From NCBI RefSeq assembly GCF_024506395.1, contig NZ_JANIBO010000001.1:124001-188000 (forward strand): a stretch of DNA of 64,000 bases, read 5' to 3'. The notes under the pieces were generated by a model. It saw nothing but the letters and a program-made list of their open reading frames with translations. It was not told where the DNA came from and made no database searches. Positions within the stretch are counted from its first letter, which is position 1; every line of letters begins with the position of its first letter. Made by a program: the position numbers and the translations under genes. This DNA is from Cetobacterium sp. NK01 (GTDB lineage: Bacteria; Fusobacteriota; Fusobacteriia; Fusobacteriales; Fusobacteriaceae). Below, in pieces: positions 35,102 through 43,291 of the stretch.

Positions 35102-35148
35102 AAAAAGGCAACTTCCAATGTCCCATCATTGAAGTTGCCTTTTTTTTA
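35102..35148 (+). terminator. Terminator of the 34728 gene
   Basis: A long stem AAAAAGGCAACTTC / GAAGTTGCCTTTTT is extended by AATG/CATT across a bulged C, with a TCCCAT loop and a run of T. Confidence 0.9.
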
Positions 35149-35154
35149 AAATCT

Positions 35155-35168
35155 AATACCCCCGTATT
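35155..35168. repeat. Short hairpin AATAC-CCCC-GTATT
   Basis: A 5-bp stem with a CCCC loop, immediately after the terminator of the 34728 gene. It resembles the C-loop hairpins at 34591 and 34614. It is small and may be chance. Confidence 0.3.
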
Positions 35169-35230
35169 TATATATATAATATCACATTTTTCAACTAATT
35201 TCAAGTTTTTTGTTCATTTTTTGTAAGTTT

Positions 35231-35662
35231 TCACTCAAAATCATCTATTAAAAAATTCTTTTTTATCCTATCTGATATTTGATCAAAATAAATAGACTTA
35301 TCTATATAATGATCTATAAATTCTTCATTTAAAATATTATAATTTTCTAATCCTTCGATTAAATCTGAACGATTTATAATCAATTTATCTTTAAAAATTT
35401 CATTGATATATTTTTTTATATCTTTTGCAGAAAATATAGATATATATCTATCAAAAAATAGATGAAGACTATTTTTCGTATAATTTTCATAAGTTTCTAA
35501 AGCATCTGCATGATTTTTTATATAGTTTATATTATCGACATACTTTTTAAACTCATCAATTGGAATTACAGATCCTGAGATATAAAATATACTGTCTATA
35601 TAAACTAGATATGGCTGTATCTTATAAATTGTTTTTAACTTTTCGTCTATTAAGTTACTCAT
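35231..35662 (-). CDS. Unrecognised protein, 143 residues
   Basis: No family recognised. It is a charged, helix-rich protein with many Tyr, Asp and Ile, and no signal peptide or membrane segment. GGAGGAG precedes the ATG. It is downstream of murI on the same strand, but murI has its own terminator (35750-35779), so it is probably transcribed separately. Confidence 0.6.
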   Translation of the reverse strand: MSNLIDEKLKTIYKIQPYLVYIDSIFYISGSVIPIDEFKKYVDNINYIKNHADALETYENYTKNSLHLFFDRYISIFSAKDIKKYINEIFKDKLIINRSDLIEGLENYNILNEEFIDHYIDKSIYFDQISDRIKKNFLIDDFE

Positions 35663-35749
35663 TTCTCTCCTCCTTTTTATCCCACATCTGTTAGTATATA
35701 CTACTAAAAAGTTTCTCTATTTCTTTTTTTTGACTAAAATTTTATAAAA

Positions 35750-35779
35750 AAAAGTAATGGCACAAATGCCATTACTTTT
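35750..35779 (-). terminator. Terminator of murI
   Basis: A 13-bp stem AAAAGTAATGGCA / TGCCATTACTTTT with a CAAA loop; a T-run follows on the - strand just past the murI stop. Confidence 0.88.
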
Positions 35780-35785
35780 GATATA

Positions 35786-36583
35786 CTATCCTATTAAAGG
35801 TTGATATATATTTGAAAGTTTTTCTCCTAAAAATCTTTCTCCAACCTCTTTAAATTTATTAACATCTCCTGTTATAAAGTAATCTATACTTATCTTTTCT
35901 TTTCTACTCTTTTTTACACCTTTTTTTAAAGCTAACCTATTTAATTCAAATAATACATGCATAGCTGTTTCTTCTGCTGGATCTACTATTTTTTTATCTA
36001 CTACTTTCTCAATTTCCTCTCTTATTAATGGATAATGAGTACAGCCTAAAATTAAAGTATCTATCTCATCAGGAAGTTGATTTATATATGACTTTAAAAT
36101 CTCTGTATTTTTCTCACTACTTTCCCAGCCTTTTTCAATCATTGGACACAATAAATCACATCCTTTTTGAAAAACATCATACTTTGGATTTAACCCCTTT
36201 ATTGCTTTTTCATAAACTCCACTTTTAGCTGTTAAAGGAGTTGATATAACTCCTATTTTTTTGTTTTTACTCTGCTTAATAGCCATTGTTGCTCCTGGTT
36301 GAACCACTCCAACTATTGGCACACTTGTAAATCGTTCTCTCAAAGTCTCTAAAGCTGCTGCTGTTGCAGTATTACAAGCTATAACTATTATATTAACTTG
36401 GTTATCAATTAGAAACTCCCCAATTTTTAAACATAACTCTTGTATCTCTTCTATACTTTTATTTCCGTAAGGAGAATTTATACTATCACCATAGTAAATT
36501 ACATCTGCAAAGTCTATTTTTTCTTTTATTTTTTTTAAAACACTTAATCCGCCAACGCCAGAATCAAAAACACCTATTTTCAC
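35786..36583 (-). CDS. murI: Glutamate racemase
   Basis: 265 residues. It supplies D-glutamate for peptidoglycan. The two catalytic cysteines are in IIACNTATAAAL and LILGCTHYPLI. The N-terminus IGVFDSGVGGLSVLKK and YYGDSINSPYGNKS are family signatures. The start is GTG at 36583 behind GGAGGG. It follows gltS by 31 nt on the same strand; pairing a glutamate importer with a glutamate racemase is functionally sensible, though co-regulation is inferred. Confidence 0.96.
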   Translation of the reverse strand: MKIGVFDSGVGGLSVLKKIKEKIDFADVIYYGDSINSPYGNKSIEEIQELCLKIGEFLIDNQVNIIVIACNTATAAALETLRERFTSVPIVGVVQPGATMAIKQSKNKKIGVISTPLTAKSGVYEKAIKGLNPKYDVFQKGCDLLCPMIEKGWESSEKNTEILKSYINQLPDEIDTLILGCTHYPLIREEIEKVVDKKIVDPAEETAMHVLFELNRLALKKGVKKSRKEKISIDYFITGDVNKFKEVGERFLGEKLSNIYQPLIG

Positions 36584-36614
36584 TTTGCCCTCCTTTTTTC
36601 TAGATTAAATTATT

Positions 36615-37814
36615 TTATTTTCCAAATATGTTTATAAAAACGGTTATTAAAGAAGCATTTGTAAAATCTATAAACAATGCTCCAACTAATGGTAAAACAA
36701 AGAACGCTGTAGGAGAAGGTCCATTTGCTGCTGTAAATGATTCCATATTAGCCATTGCATTTGGTGTTGCTCCCATTCCAAATCCACAGTGCCCTGAAGC
36801 CATAACAGCTGCATCATAATCTTTCCCCATAATTCTAAATGTTACAAAATAAGCATATAATGCCATTACAACTGTTTGAACTAATAAAATTACAACTAAT
36901 GGAATTGCTAACGCTGCTAATTCCCATAACTTCATTGACATTAACGCCATTGCTAAGAACAGTTGTAAAGAGATGTTTCCAACTACATTTATTGTGTGTA
37001 AAGGTAATTCTGTATCTTTATTATCTATAACGTTTCTTATAATAGCTGCAACTAACATTGGACCAATATATGCTGGTAAAACTACTCCAACCTTTTTAGA
37101 AAGAGGTATTAATAGCCCTCCAATACCCATAGAAATAACTATATAAACAATTGCATGGAATAAATTTTCTTCTGTTATTTGTTCTTTTACAACGTCTTTT
37201 GAATCCTCTTCTGGAATTAAAAACTCCTCTTCTTTATGTCCAACTAGTCCATAACGTTGCATTAATCTTTTTGCAACTGGTCCACCTATCATACATCCTG
37301 CAACTAATCCAAATGTTGCTGAGGCTATAGCAACTGACATAGCTCCTGTGGCTCCTGCTGCTTCAAGAACTGGTCCAAACGCTCCAGACGTTCCATGTCC
37401 ACCAGTTAGTGGAACTGATCCTGCTGCAATTCCTAGTAATGGATTTAGACCAAAGAATTTAGCTAAAGTTACTCCTACAAAATTTTGTATAATAACTAGC
37501 AAACTTGCTACACACAAAAATATAAATACCTGTATTCCACCCTTTTTTAATAATTTTAAACTTGCTAAAAATCCAATTGTTGTAAAGAATGCTATCATTA
37601 AAAGGTCTTTTAATGCGCCATCAAATGAGAATGTAAATGTTTGTGATAATCTACCAATTAATGTAAATACCGAAAATATTACTCCACCAATTACTGGAGC
37701 TGGAATAAAAAACTTTTCAAAAAAATTAACTTTTTTCTTAATCCATCTTCCAAGTAATAATAAAACAACTGCTACTGCTAAAGTTTCTGCCATATTAAAT
37801 TGATATTCAAACAT
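36615..37814 (-). CDS. gltS: Sodium/glutamate symporter GltS
   Basis: 399 residues, the usual length. About ten membrane helices. The family motifs PLTGGHGTSGAFGPVLE (first re-entrant loop) and ASGHCGFGMGATPNAMANM (second) are intact. It imports glutamate with Na+ across the inner membrane. AGGAGGG precedes the ATG. A near-consensus promoter lies upstream at 37855-37883. It is probably co-transcribed with murI. Confidence 0.96.
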   Translation of the reverse strand: MFEYQFNMAETLAVAVVLLLLGRWIKKKVNFFEKFFIPAPVIGGVIFSVFTLIGRLSQTFTFSFDGALKDLLMIAFFTTIGFLASLKLLKKGGIQVFIFLCVASLLVIIQNFVGVTLAKFFGLNPLLGIAAGSVPLTGGHGTSGAFGPVLEAAGATGAMSVAIASATFGLVAGCMIGGPVAKRLMQRYGLVGHKEEEFLIPEEDSKDVVKEQITEENLFHAIVYIVISMGIGGLLIPLSKKVGVVLPAYIGPMLVAAIIRNVIDNKDTELPLHTINVVGNISLQLFLAMALMSMKLWELAALAIPLVVILLVQTVVMALYAYFVTFRIMGKDYDAAVMASGHCGFGMGATPNAMANMESFTAANGPSPTAFFVLPLVGALFIDFTNASLITVFINIFGK

Positions 37815-37854
37815 AAAATCCCTCCTATATATTTTTGTACTTCATCTTGGCACA

Positions 37855-37883
37855 AGTATACTTCTCAAAAAGCACATTTTCAA
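37855..37883 (-). promoter_or_regulatory. Promoter of gltS-murI
   Basis: On the - strand TTGAAA (37883-37878), a 17-bp spacer and TATACT (37860-37855), about 40 bp before the gltS start. The remainder of the 293-bp gap 37815-38107 is AT-rich without other recognised signals. Confidence 0.65.
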
Positions 37884-38107
37884 ATATATAAATAATATAT
37901 ATTTTATGATTTATATATATACACATTTTATAAACTGTCTTCGATAGAGCTTTTGTATCAATTTATAGTTTCTTTTTAAGAAATATTTTTTTAAAATAAA
38001 TACAAATTGAAATTAAATTTTACACTAAAAAATTTTTAAAGGATATTTATACTTTTAACAGAACAATAACTGTAGAAGATAGTTTTAATTTCAAGGAGGG
38101 ATTTTTT

Positions 38108-38647
38108 ATGCAAGAGTTTAATAAAAAAATTTTTACCTATCTTTTAGTAACAGGAATTCTATTTAGTTTAGTTGGAATTTTTGGAATTTTTAGTCCTACT
38201 ATATTTTCAATATATCTTGTTGATATTTTGGCTGCATTTTTCTTAGTTAGTGGAGTTAAAAATTTTACTAAAGGATTTCAATTTAGAAAGGTACCAAACT
38301 TTCATTGGGGGCTTTATATTTTCATAGGTGTTTTAGAAGTTATTATCTCTATTTCACTATTTAGTACTCCTTTTGCAAGTCAAATATATATGATTATATA
38401 TGCTGGTATTTTTATGGTATTTAAAGGAATTTTCATAGTATTAAATATTTTATTTAATAGAAAAATATTTCCAAGTTTAGTTGACTTTAGTTTAGGTTCT
38501 GGAATTATAGATTTGTTATTTGGTATTCTTTTAGTAGCATTACCATTTTTCTCACAACAATTTATATTCCTATGTATAGCTTGGTATATATTATTTAGTG
38601 GAGCAAATCTTATACTATCTGCTTTCTACTTTAAAAGATCACAGTAA
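38108..38647 (+). CDS. HdeD-like (DUF308) membrane protein
   Basis: 179 residues. Six hydrophobic helices in three pairs, the plan of the HdeD/DUF308 family, with GILFSLVGIFGIFSPTIFS at the start and a repeated GI-x-D/L-x2-G pattern (GSGIIDLLFGILLVALPF). HdeD in E. coli is linked to acid resistance; most family members are uncharacterised. AAGGAGGG precedes the ATG. Single gene with its own terminator. Confidence 0.85.
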   Translation: MQEFNKKIFTYLLVTGILFSLVGIFGIFSPTIFSIYLVDILAAFFLVSGVKNFTKGFQFRKVPNFHWGLYIFIGVLEVIISISLFSTPFASQIYMIIYAGIFMVFKGIFIVLNILFNRKIFPSLVDFSLGSGIIDLLFGILLVALPFFSQQFIFLCIAWYILFSGANLILSAFYFKRSQ

Positions 38648-38672
38648 TAAATTTTTTCAACCAAATATAATA

Positions 38673-38704
38673 AAAGAGGGTAGAACTTATATTCTACCCT
38701 CTTT
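38673..38704. terminator. Bidirectional terminator after the HdeD-like gene
   Basis: A 13-bp stem AAAGAGGGTAGAA / TTCTACCCTCTTT with a 6-nt loop between convergent genes. Confidence 0.88.
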
Positions 38705-38705
38705 G

Positions 38706-39605
38706 TTATTTTCTAACTATTATTTTTTCTTTTTCTCCATCCAACTCTATTGTTTTTCCAAATTCCAAAGTTAGCATTGGAGTACAATGACCAGATTTTA
38801 AATTATAGCATACTGGTTTTTTCAAAGTTTTAAAATGATTATCAAAAACATCCTTTAAAGACATGTCGTCATCACTAGATTTTTCACAATTAGCAAAATC
38901 TCCTAAAATAACTCCTGAAACTTTATTAAAAATATCTAAATTCTTTAACTGCCACAGCATTCTATCAATTTTATATGTTGACTCTCCAATATCCTCTAAA
39001 AACAAGATCTTATTGTTGTAATCTATATCATATTCTGTTCCCAAACTAGATACTAATACAGCTAAATTTCCTCCTACTAACTGTCCTATTCCTTTTAAAT
39101 TATTATAAAAATATATCTTTTCATCAAAGTTTTTTACTTCATAGTTATCATCGCTATCCATAACTTTAAGAAAATCATTTAAAGTTTCTAGATTATACTC
39201 TTTTGAAAAGTTGCTTACTGCCATTGGTCCATGATATGTTTGAAGTTCACATTTTTTTAAAAAAGCCATATGTAACGATGTAATATCACTATATCCTATA
39301 AAAGGTTTTGGATTTTTCTTAATATTTTCATAATCAAGAAGAGAAAGTATTCTAATACCTCCATATCCTCCTCGAACACACATTATAGCATCTACACTTT
39401 CATCTTTAAAAAACTCATTGATATCATTTGCTCTTTCATCATCTGTTCCAGCAAAAGAATACCAAACTTCTTCAACACTTTTTCCAACCTTTATATTAAA
39501 TCCTAACTCTTTTAAGTTTCTAATAGCATCTTTTAACTTTTCTTTATTTACACTGCTTGCAGGAGCTACTAAACCTATTGTATCTCCTTTTTTTAGTTTT
39601 TTCAT
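38706..39605 (-). CDS. S66 family LD-carboxypeptidase
   Basis: 299 residues. The nucleophilic Ser is in FIGYSDITSLH, preceded by CVRGGYGGIRIL. The C-terminal part holds LFLEDIGESTYKIDRML (Glu) and LKSGHCTPMLTLEFG (His), completing the Ser-Glu-His triad of LdcA/MccF. It trims tetrapeptides in peptidoglycan recycling, or cleaves microcin-like compounds. No signal peptide, so cytosolic. It is last in the long - strand series, 11 nt after spmB. Confidence 0.9.
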   Translation of the reverse strand: MKKLKKGDTIGLVAPASSVNKEKLKDAIRNLKELGFNIKVGKSVEEVWYSFAGTDDERANDINEFFKDESVDAIMCVRGGYGGIRILSLLDYENIKKNPKPFIGYSDITSLHMAFLKKCELQTYHGPMAVSNFSKEYNLETLNDFLKVMDSDDNYEVKNFDEKIYFYNNLKGIGQLVGGNLAVLVSSLGTEYDIDYNNKILFLEDIGESTYKIDRMLWQLKNLDIFNKVSGVILGDFANCEKSSDDDMSLKDVFDNHFKTLKKPVCYNLKSGHCTPMLTLEFGKTIELDGEKEKIIVRK

Positions 39606-39616
39606 AGCATCACCTT

Positions 39617-40156
39617 TTAACTAAACATAAGATTACAAATCCATACTGCTGCTAAGATTCCAGCTATGTCAGCTAAAAGTCCTGCAACAACAGCATGTCT
39701 TGTTTTTCTAATACTAACAGCTCCAAAATATACTGCTAAAACATAAAACGTTGTTTCTGTAGACCCCATCATAACTGACGCCATTCTTCCTATCATTGAA
39801 TCTGGACCATGAGTTATAAAAATATCATTTAAAATTCCTGTTGATCCTCCACCTGAAAGAGGTCTCATTATAGCCATTGGTAAAACCTCTCCTGGCATAC
39901 CTATAAACTCTAAAATAGGATTAATATATTTTATTATTACATCAATAGCTCCTGAACTTCTAAAAACTCCAATAGCCACTAACATAGCAACTAAAAATGG
40001 AATAATTCTAATTGCTGTTGAAAACCCCTCTTTTGCTCCATCACAAAATACCTCATACACTTTGACTTTTTTCACAAAATAAGCATAAGAAACTATAAAT
40101 AATATAATCACAGGAATTGCATACAGTGATATTTTTTCCATTATTAATGTAAACAT
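39617..40156 (-). CDS. spmB: SpmB-like nucleoside-recognition membrane protein
   Basis: 179 residues. A multi-pass membrane protein with the SpmB pattern FCDGAKEGFSTAIRIIPFLVAM and PLSGGGSTGILNDIF plus MGSTETTFYVLAVYFGAV. It contains one nucleoside-recognition (Gate) domain. SpmA and SpmB are needed for spore-core dehydration in Bacillus, but homologues occur in many non-sporulating bacteria with unknown role. It overlaps spmA by 1 nt (TAATG), so they are translated together. Confidence 0.88.
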   Translation of the reverse strand: MFTLIMEKISLYAIPVIILFIVSYAYFVKKVKVYEVFCDGAKEGFSTAIRIIPFLVAMLVAIGVFRSSGAIDVIIKYINPILEFIGMPGEVLPMAIMRPLSGGGSTGILNDIFITHGPDSMIGRMASVMMGSTETTFYVLAVYFGAVSIRKTRHAVVAGLLADIAGILAAVWICNLMFS

Positions 40157-40782
40157 TATTTATCTCCTCCTGTACTATCTGATTTTAAAATCGTTTCTCT
40201 TTTAAAAGTTGGTAATTTTTGTAAAACTTTACATGATATAACTGCAACTACGGTTGATATAGCCGTCGCTATAATTGTAGGAGCAATTATTTCAGTTACA
40301 TTAGCAGAGTTTGCTGCTGCTCTATAAGCTATTACACTTGAAGAGATAAGAGTAACTGATGATGTATTTATTGCTAAAAATAATACCATTGCATTTGTAG
40401 CTTCCTCTTTGTTATCATTTAGCTCTTGTAACTCTTGCATCGCTTTTATTCCTAAAGGTGTTGCTGCATTCCCAAGTCCAAAAAAGTTTGCAGCTACATT
40501 GGCAACAATACTTCCAACTGCTGGGTGATCCTCTGGAATTTCAGGAAATAATCTTTTCATTATTGGTCTTAGACCTCTCCCTAAAGCTCTTACTAATCCA
40601 GCCTCTTCTGCAACTTTCATCAACCCTAACCAAAAGGACATTATTCCAATAAGTCCAATTGCTATCTCTACTGCTGTTTTTGATGATGATATAACAGAAT
40701 CTGTTACTGCTTGTACATTTCCTGTAAACATAGAAATGATAATTCCAATTAATATAAGTCCTAACCATATCGCGTTTATCAT
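40156..40782 (-). CDS. spmA: SpmA-like nucleoside-recognition membrane protein
   Basis: 208 residues. A membrane protein with GLIGIMSFWLGLMKVAEEAGL and the family's ANFFGLGNAATPLGIKAM, NTSSVTLI signatures. It pairs with SpmB, encoded next and overlapping by 1 nt. The gene starts 15 nt after the thiamine-type permease behind GGAGGG. No sporulation gene is in the window. Confidence 0.88.
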   Translation of the reverse strand: MINAIWLGLILIGIIISMFTGNVQAVTDSVISSSKTAVEIAIGLIGIMSFWLGLMKVAEEAGLVRALGRGLRPIMKRLFPEIPEDHPAVGSIVANVAANFFGLGNAATPLGIKAMQELQELNDNKEEATNAMVLFLAINTSSVTLISSSVIAYRAAANSANVTEIIAPTIIATAISTVVAVISCKVLQKLPTFKRETILKSDSTGGDK

Positions 40783-40797
40783 AGTTATCCCTCCCTC

Positions 40798-42303
40798 TTA
40801 TTCTTTTTCTGTAATTTTATTTGATAAATAAAATAATACAACAACTATTATAATATTTACAGAGGAAAGTGCGGCTCCCTCTAAAAGTTTTTTATCTGAA
40901 AAAAGTGAGTAGTTTACTAAAGCAATTGTTGGAAAATCTCTTCCCAATTGCATAGAATATGATATTGTAAACTCCCCTAAAATTATTGCAAATATTTGCA
41001 AATAAGTTCCTAAAAATATATTTTTTAAAATTGGACACTCTACTAATAAAAATGTTTTTAAAGGAGATAGTGCGTCAATCTTAGCTAAATCTAATATATC
41101 TTTTGGAAACTCTCTCACATATTGATACATAAATGAGTATGCCACTGGAACTGTAACTAAAAAATATCCTATAACTAAAAGTATCCACAATTTTATATCA
41201 TAAAGTATATTTATATATATCAAAGCTATACCTAAAAATGCACTTGAAAATCCCATAGTTGAAAATACAATAGCGCTAGTTACTTTAGTAAAATTTTTAA
41301 GTAATAAATAGGTAAATATAATCACAAATATAGGTGTTATCGATGCTAGAAGCAATGAGTTTCTAATTCCTTGTAACACTGGATAATAAATATTAAAATC
41401 CTCTGAAAAAAGTCTATAAAAACCTTCTAAAGAAAACTTCCCAATATAATAGTTATAAAAGCCATAAAATATCCCCATCAAAACAACTGAACACTCTAAA
41501 ACTAAATAAACAACAGAGAAGATAGATGTCATTAAAGATACTTTTTTCTCTCTATATTCATCCCTTAATTCATAAGGGGGATAGATATCTCCCATTAGAT
41601 TTAAGACAATTAAAAAGAAAAATTGAATCATACCTAAAACAAGTGCTTTTGAAAAATTTGCATCTCTTAAAAGTGTATTAGCTATTTCAACCTCTAAATT
41701 AGAGTATCTAATACCTCCTAATGCAAGAACTATTCCAAAAGAAGCAAAAGTATATATAAAAACTAAAAACATTCCTCTAAAAACTTGTGGAAACATTAAT
41801 GGTAATTTAATCTTAAAAAAAATTCCAATTTCATTTAAACCATCTATTTTTCCCGCCTCAATAATATTTTTAGGAATATTTCTCATACCTTCACTTAAAT
41901 ACTTTATCATGATCGGACTATTATAAAAAATATTTGCACATATTATAGCTTTTAAAGTGTATAAAATACTAAAGTGCTTAAAAATTGGTAAATTAAATAT
42001 TAGTGTAAATGCAACTACTGTAGATATTGTAGGAAAGAAAAATGGAATAAATATCAATCCCTCTAACATCTTAGTAAAGAAGTTTTTCTTATAACTCATA
42101 TAATACGCAGGTATTATAGCTATTATTGTAGAAAAAATAACTGATAATATACCTTGAGTAAATGAAATCTTAAAAAGTTGAAAATATTCGTAAAATTCTA
42201 AACTTCTGATTTCTTCAAAATGAAAAAAATCCTTTATAAAAAATATTAGAGGGATTACCCATAGAATAAGATATATATAACTATAGGCTCTATTCTTTTT
42301 CAT
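40798..42303 (-). CDS. thiP: Fused ABC transporter permease, ThiP/FbpB type
   Basis: 501 residues with about 12 membrane helices, two consecutive permease domains each with a binding-protein-dependent transport EAA loop (about residues 150-175, EAGKIDGLNEIGIFFKIKLP; and 388-415, DLAKIDALSPLKTFLLVECP). This fused plan is found in ThiP (thiamine) and FbpB (iron) systems. The neighbouring binding protein is ThiB-like, which favours thiamine. It overlaps the binding-protein gene by 1 nt. No ATPase gene (ThiQ) is nearby. Confidence 0.85.
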   Translation of the reverse strand: MKKNRAYSYIYLILWVIPLIFFIKDFFHFEEIRSLEFYEYFQLFKISFTQGILSVIFSTIIAIIPAYYMSYKKNFFTKMLEGLIFIPFFFPTISTVVAFTLIFNLPIFKHFSILYTLKAIICANIFYNSPIMIKYLSEGMRNIPKNIIEAGKIDGLNEIGIFFKIKLPLMFPQVFRGMFLVFIYTFASFGIVLALGGIRYSNLEVEIANTLLRDANFSKALVLGMIQFFFLIVLNLMGDIYPPYELRDEYREKKVSLMTSIFSVVYLVLECSVVLMGIFYGFYNYYIGKFSLEGFYRLFSEDFNIYYPVLQGIRNSLLLASITPIFVIIFTYLLLKNFTKVTSAIVFSTMGFSSAFLGIALIYINILYDIKLWILLVIGYFLVTVPVAYSFMYQYVREFPKDILDLAKIDALSPLKTFLLVECPILKNIFLGTYLQIFAIILGEFTISYSMQLGRDFPTIALVNYSLFSDKKLLEGAALSSVNIIIVVVLFYLSNKITEKE

Positions 42304-43265
42304 TATTTTTTCAATACCTCAATTAGTTGCTTTTTCCAATTTTCCATATTTTTATTTACATACTCAGCATCTAATCTAACTATTTTATTTGTTGTTGGTA
42401 CATATTTATAATCTTCTGGAAGTTTATAATTTATAACAGGAAACATATAATTTTTTTCAAGAGCTAACTTTTGAAATTCTGGTTCTAAAACAAAATTTAA
42501 AAACTCTTCTGCTGATTTTTTAATTTCTTTTTTATTTACTAAGGCAGCTCCTTCTAAATATACATATCCTCCCTCTTCTGGGATGTAACTTTTATACTTG
42601 TTTTCGTTTCCATCTTGATAGAAATATATAGAACTTGATGCGTACCCACTCATTATAGCTCCCTCTCCAACTGAGAATTTAGCAAAAGAATCAGACCATC
42701 CAGAAGAAACAGTTAAAATACTTGGTTTTAAACTTTCCCAGAATTTTAACCAGTCCTCTCCATAAACTCCTATAGTCCAAAGCATAAATGCTTCACCTGT
42801 AAAACTTCTTGGATCTTGAACCAGTAGTTCTTTTGGATAATTTTTTAATTCTTCAAAAGTTTTTAAATCTTTATTTATCTTATCGTAGTTATAATTTAAT
42901 GCTAACATTCCATAATCAATTGGAGTTACAGACCACTCTTTATCTATAACAAACTCTTCTTTTGCTATATTTCCAGCTGTTATTGGTTTATAATTTTTTA
43001 TAAGACCATCTTTTTTCGCTTCTAAATAATTGATATCTGTTAACCCTACAACTACATCTGCTTTTGGATTTCTTTTTTCTAATTTCATTCTAGGTATAAC
43101 TCCATCTATGGGAATATACTTTATACTTGTTCCTGTTTTCTCTTTAAACATCTCTCCAGCTGAAGTTTCTATCCACTTCATTGACTCTGGACCATAAATT
43201 ACAATCTCTTCCCCAAATGACACTAAACTCATTAAAAATAATCCTGTTAAAACTGTTTTCTTCAT
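42303..43265 (-). CDS. thiB: Thiamine-type ABC transporter substrate-binding protein
   Basis: 320 residues. The signal peptide is MKKTVLTGLFLMSLVSFG. The mature protein aligns with ThiB along its length: ADVVVGL near the N-terminus, IDYGMLALNY, LLVQDPRSFTGEAFMLWTI, VYGEDWLKFWESLKP and SSGWSDSFAKFSVGE, typical of the thiamine-binding branch. It probably captures thiamine or its phosphates in the periplasm. No TPP riboswitch precedes it; it follows addA by 26 nt, so it depends on upstream transcription or an unseen promoter. Confidence 0.85.
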   Translation of the reverse strand: MKKTVLTGLFLMSLVSFGEEIVIYGPESMKWIETSAGEMFKEKTGTSIKYIPIDGVIPRMKLEKRNPKADVVVGLTDINYLEAKKDGLIKNYKPITAGNIAKEEFVIDKEWSVTPIDYGMLALNYNYDKINKDLKTFEELKNYPKELLVQDPRSFTGEAFMLWTIGVYGEDWLKFWESLKPSILTVSSGWSDSFAKFSVGEGAIMSGYASSSIYFYQDGNENKYKSYIPEEGGYVYLEGAALVNKKEIKKSAEEFLNFVLEPEFQKLALEKNYMFPVINYKLPEDYKYVPTTNKIVRLDAEYVNKNMENWKKQLIEVLKK

Positions 43266-43291
43266 TTCATCCCCTCTTTAATAGTTAATTT

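Noticed and set aside
36628-37803. Several open frames on the + strand opposite gltS
   Set aside because: They mirror the hydrophobic gltS gene; there is no ribosome site and the - strand protein is clearly GltS.
37815-38107. Structured leader or sRNA in the gltS/HdeD gap
   Set aside because: Beyond the gltS promoter I see only AT-rich sequence and short imperfect repeats, with no hairpin plus T-run.
43266-43291. TPP riboswitch before thiB
   Set aside because: Only 26 bp separate thiB from addA, and no TPP motifs (CUGAGA, ACCUGA) occur there.
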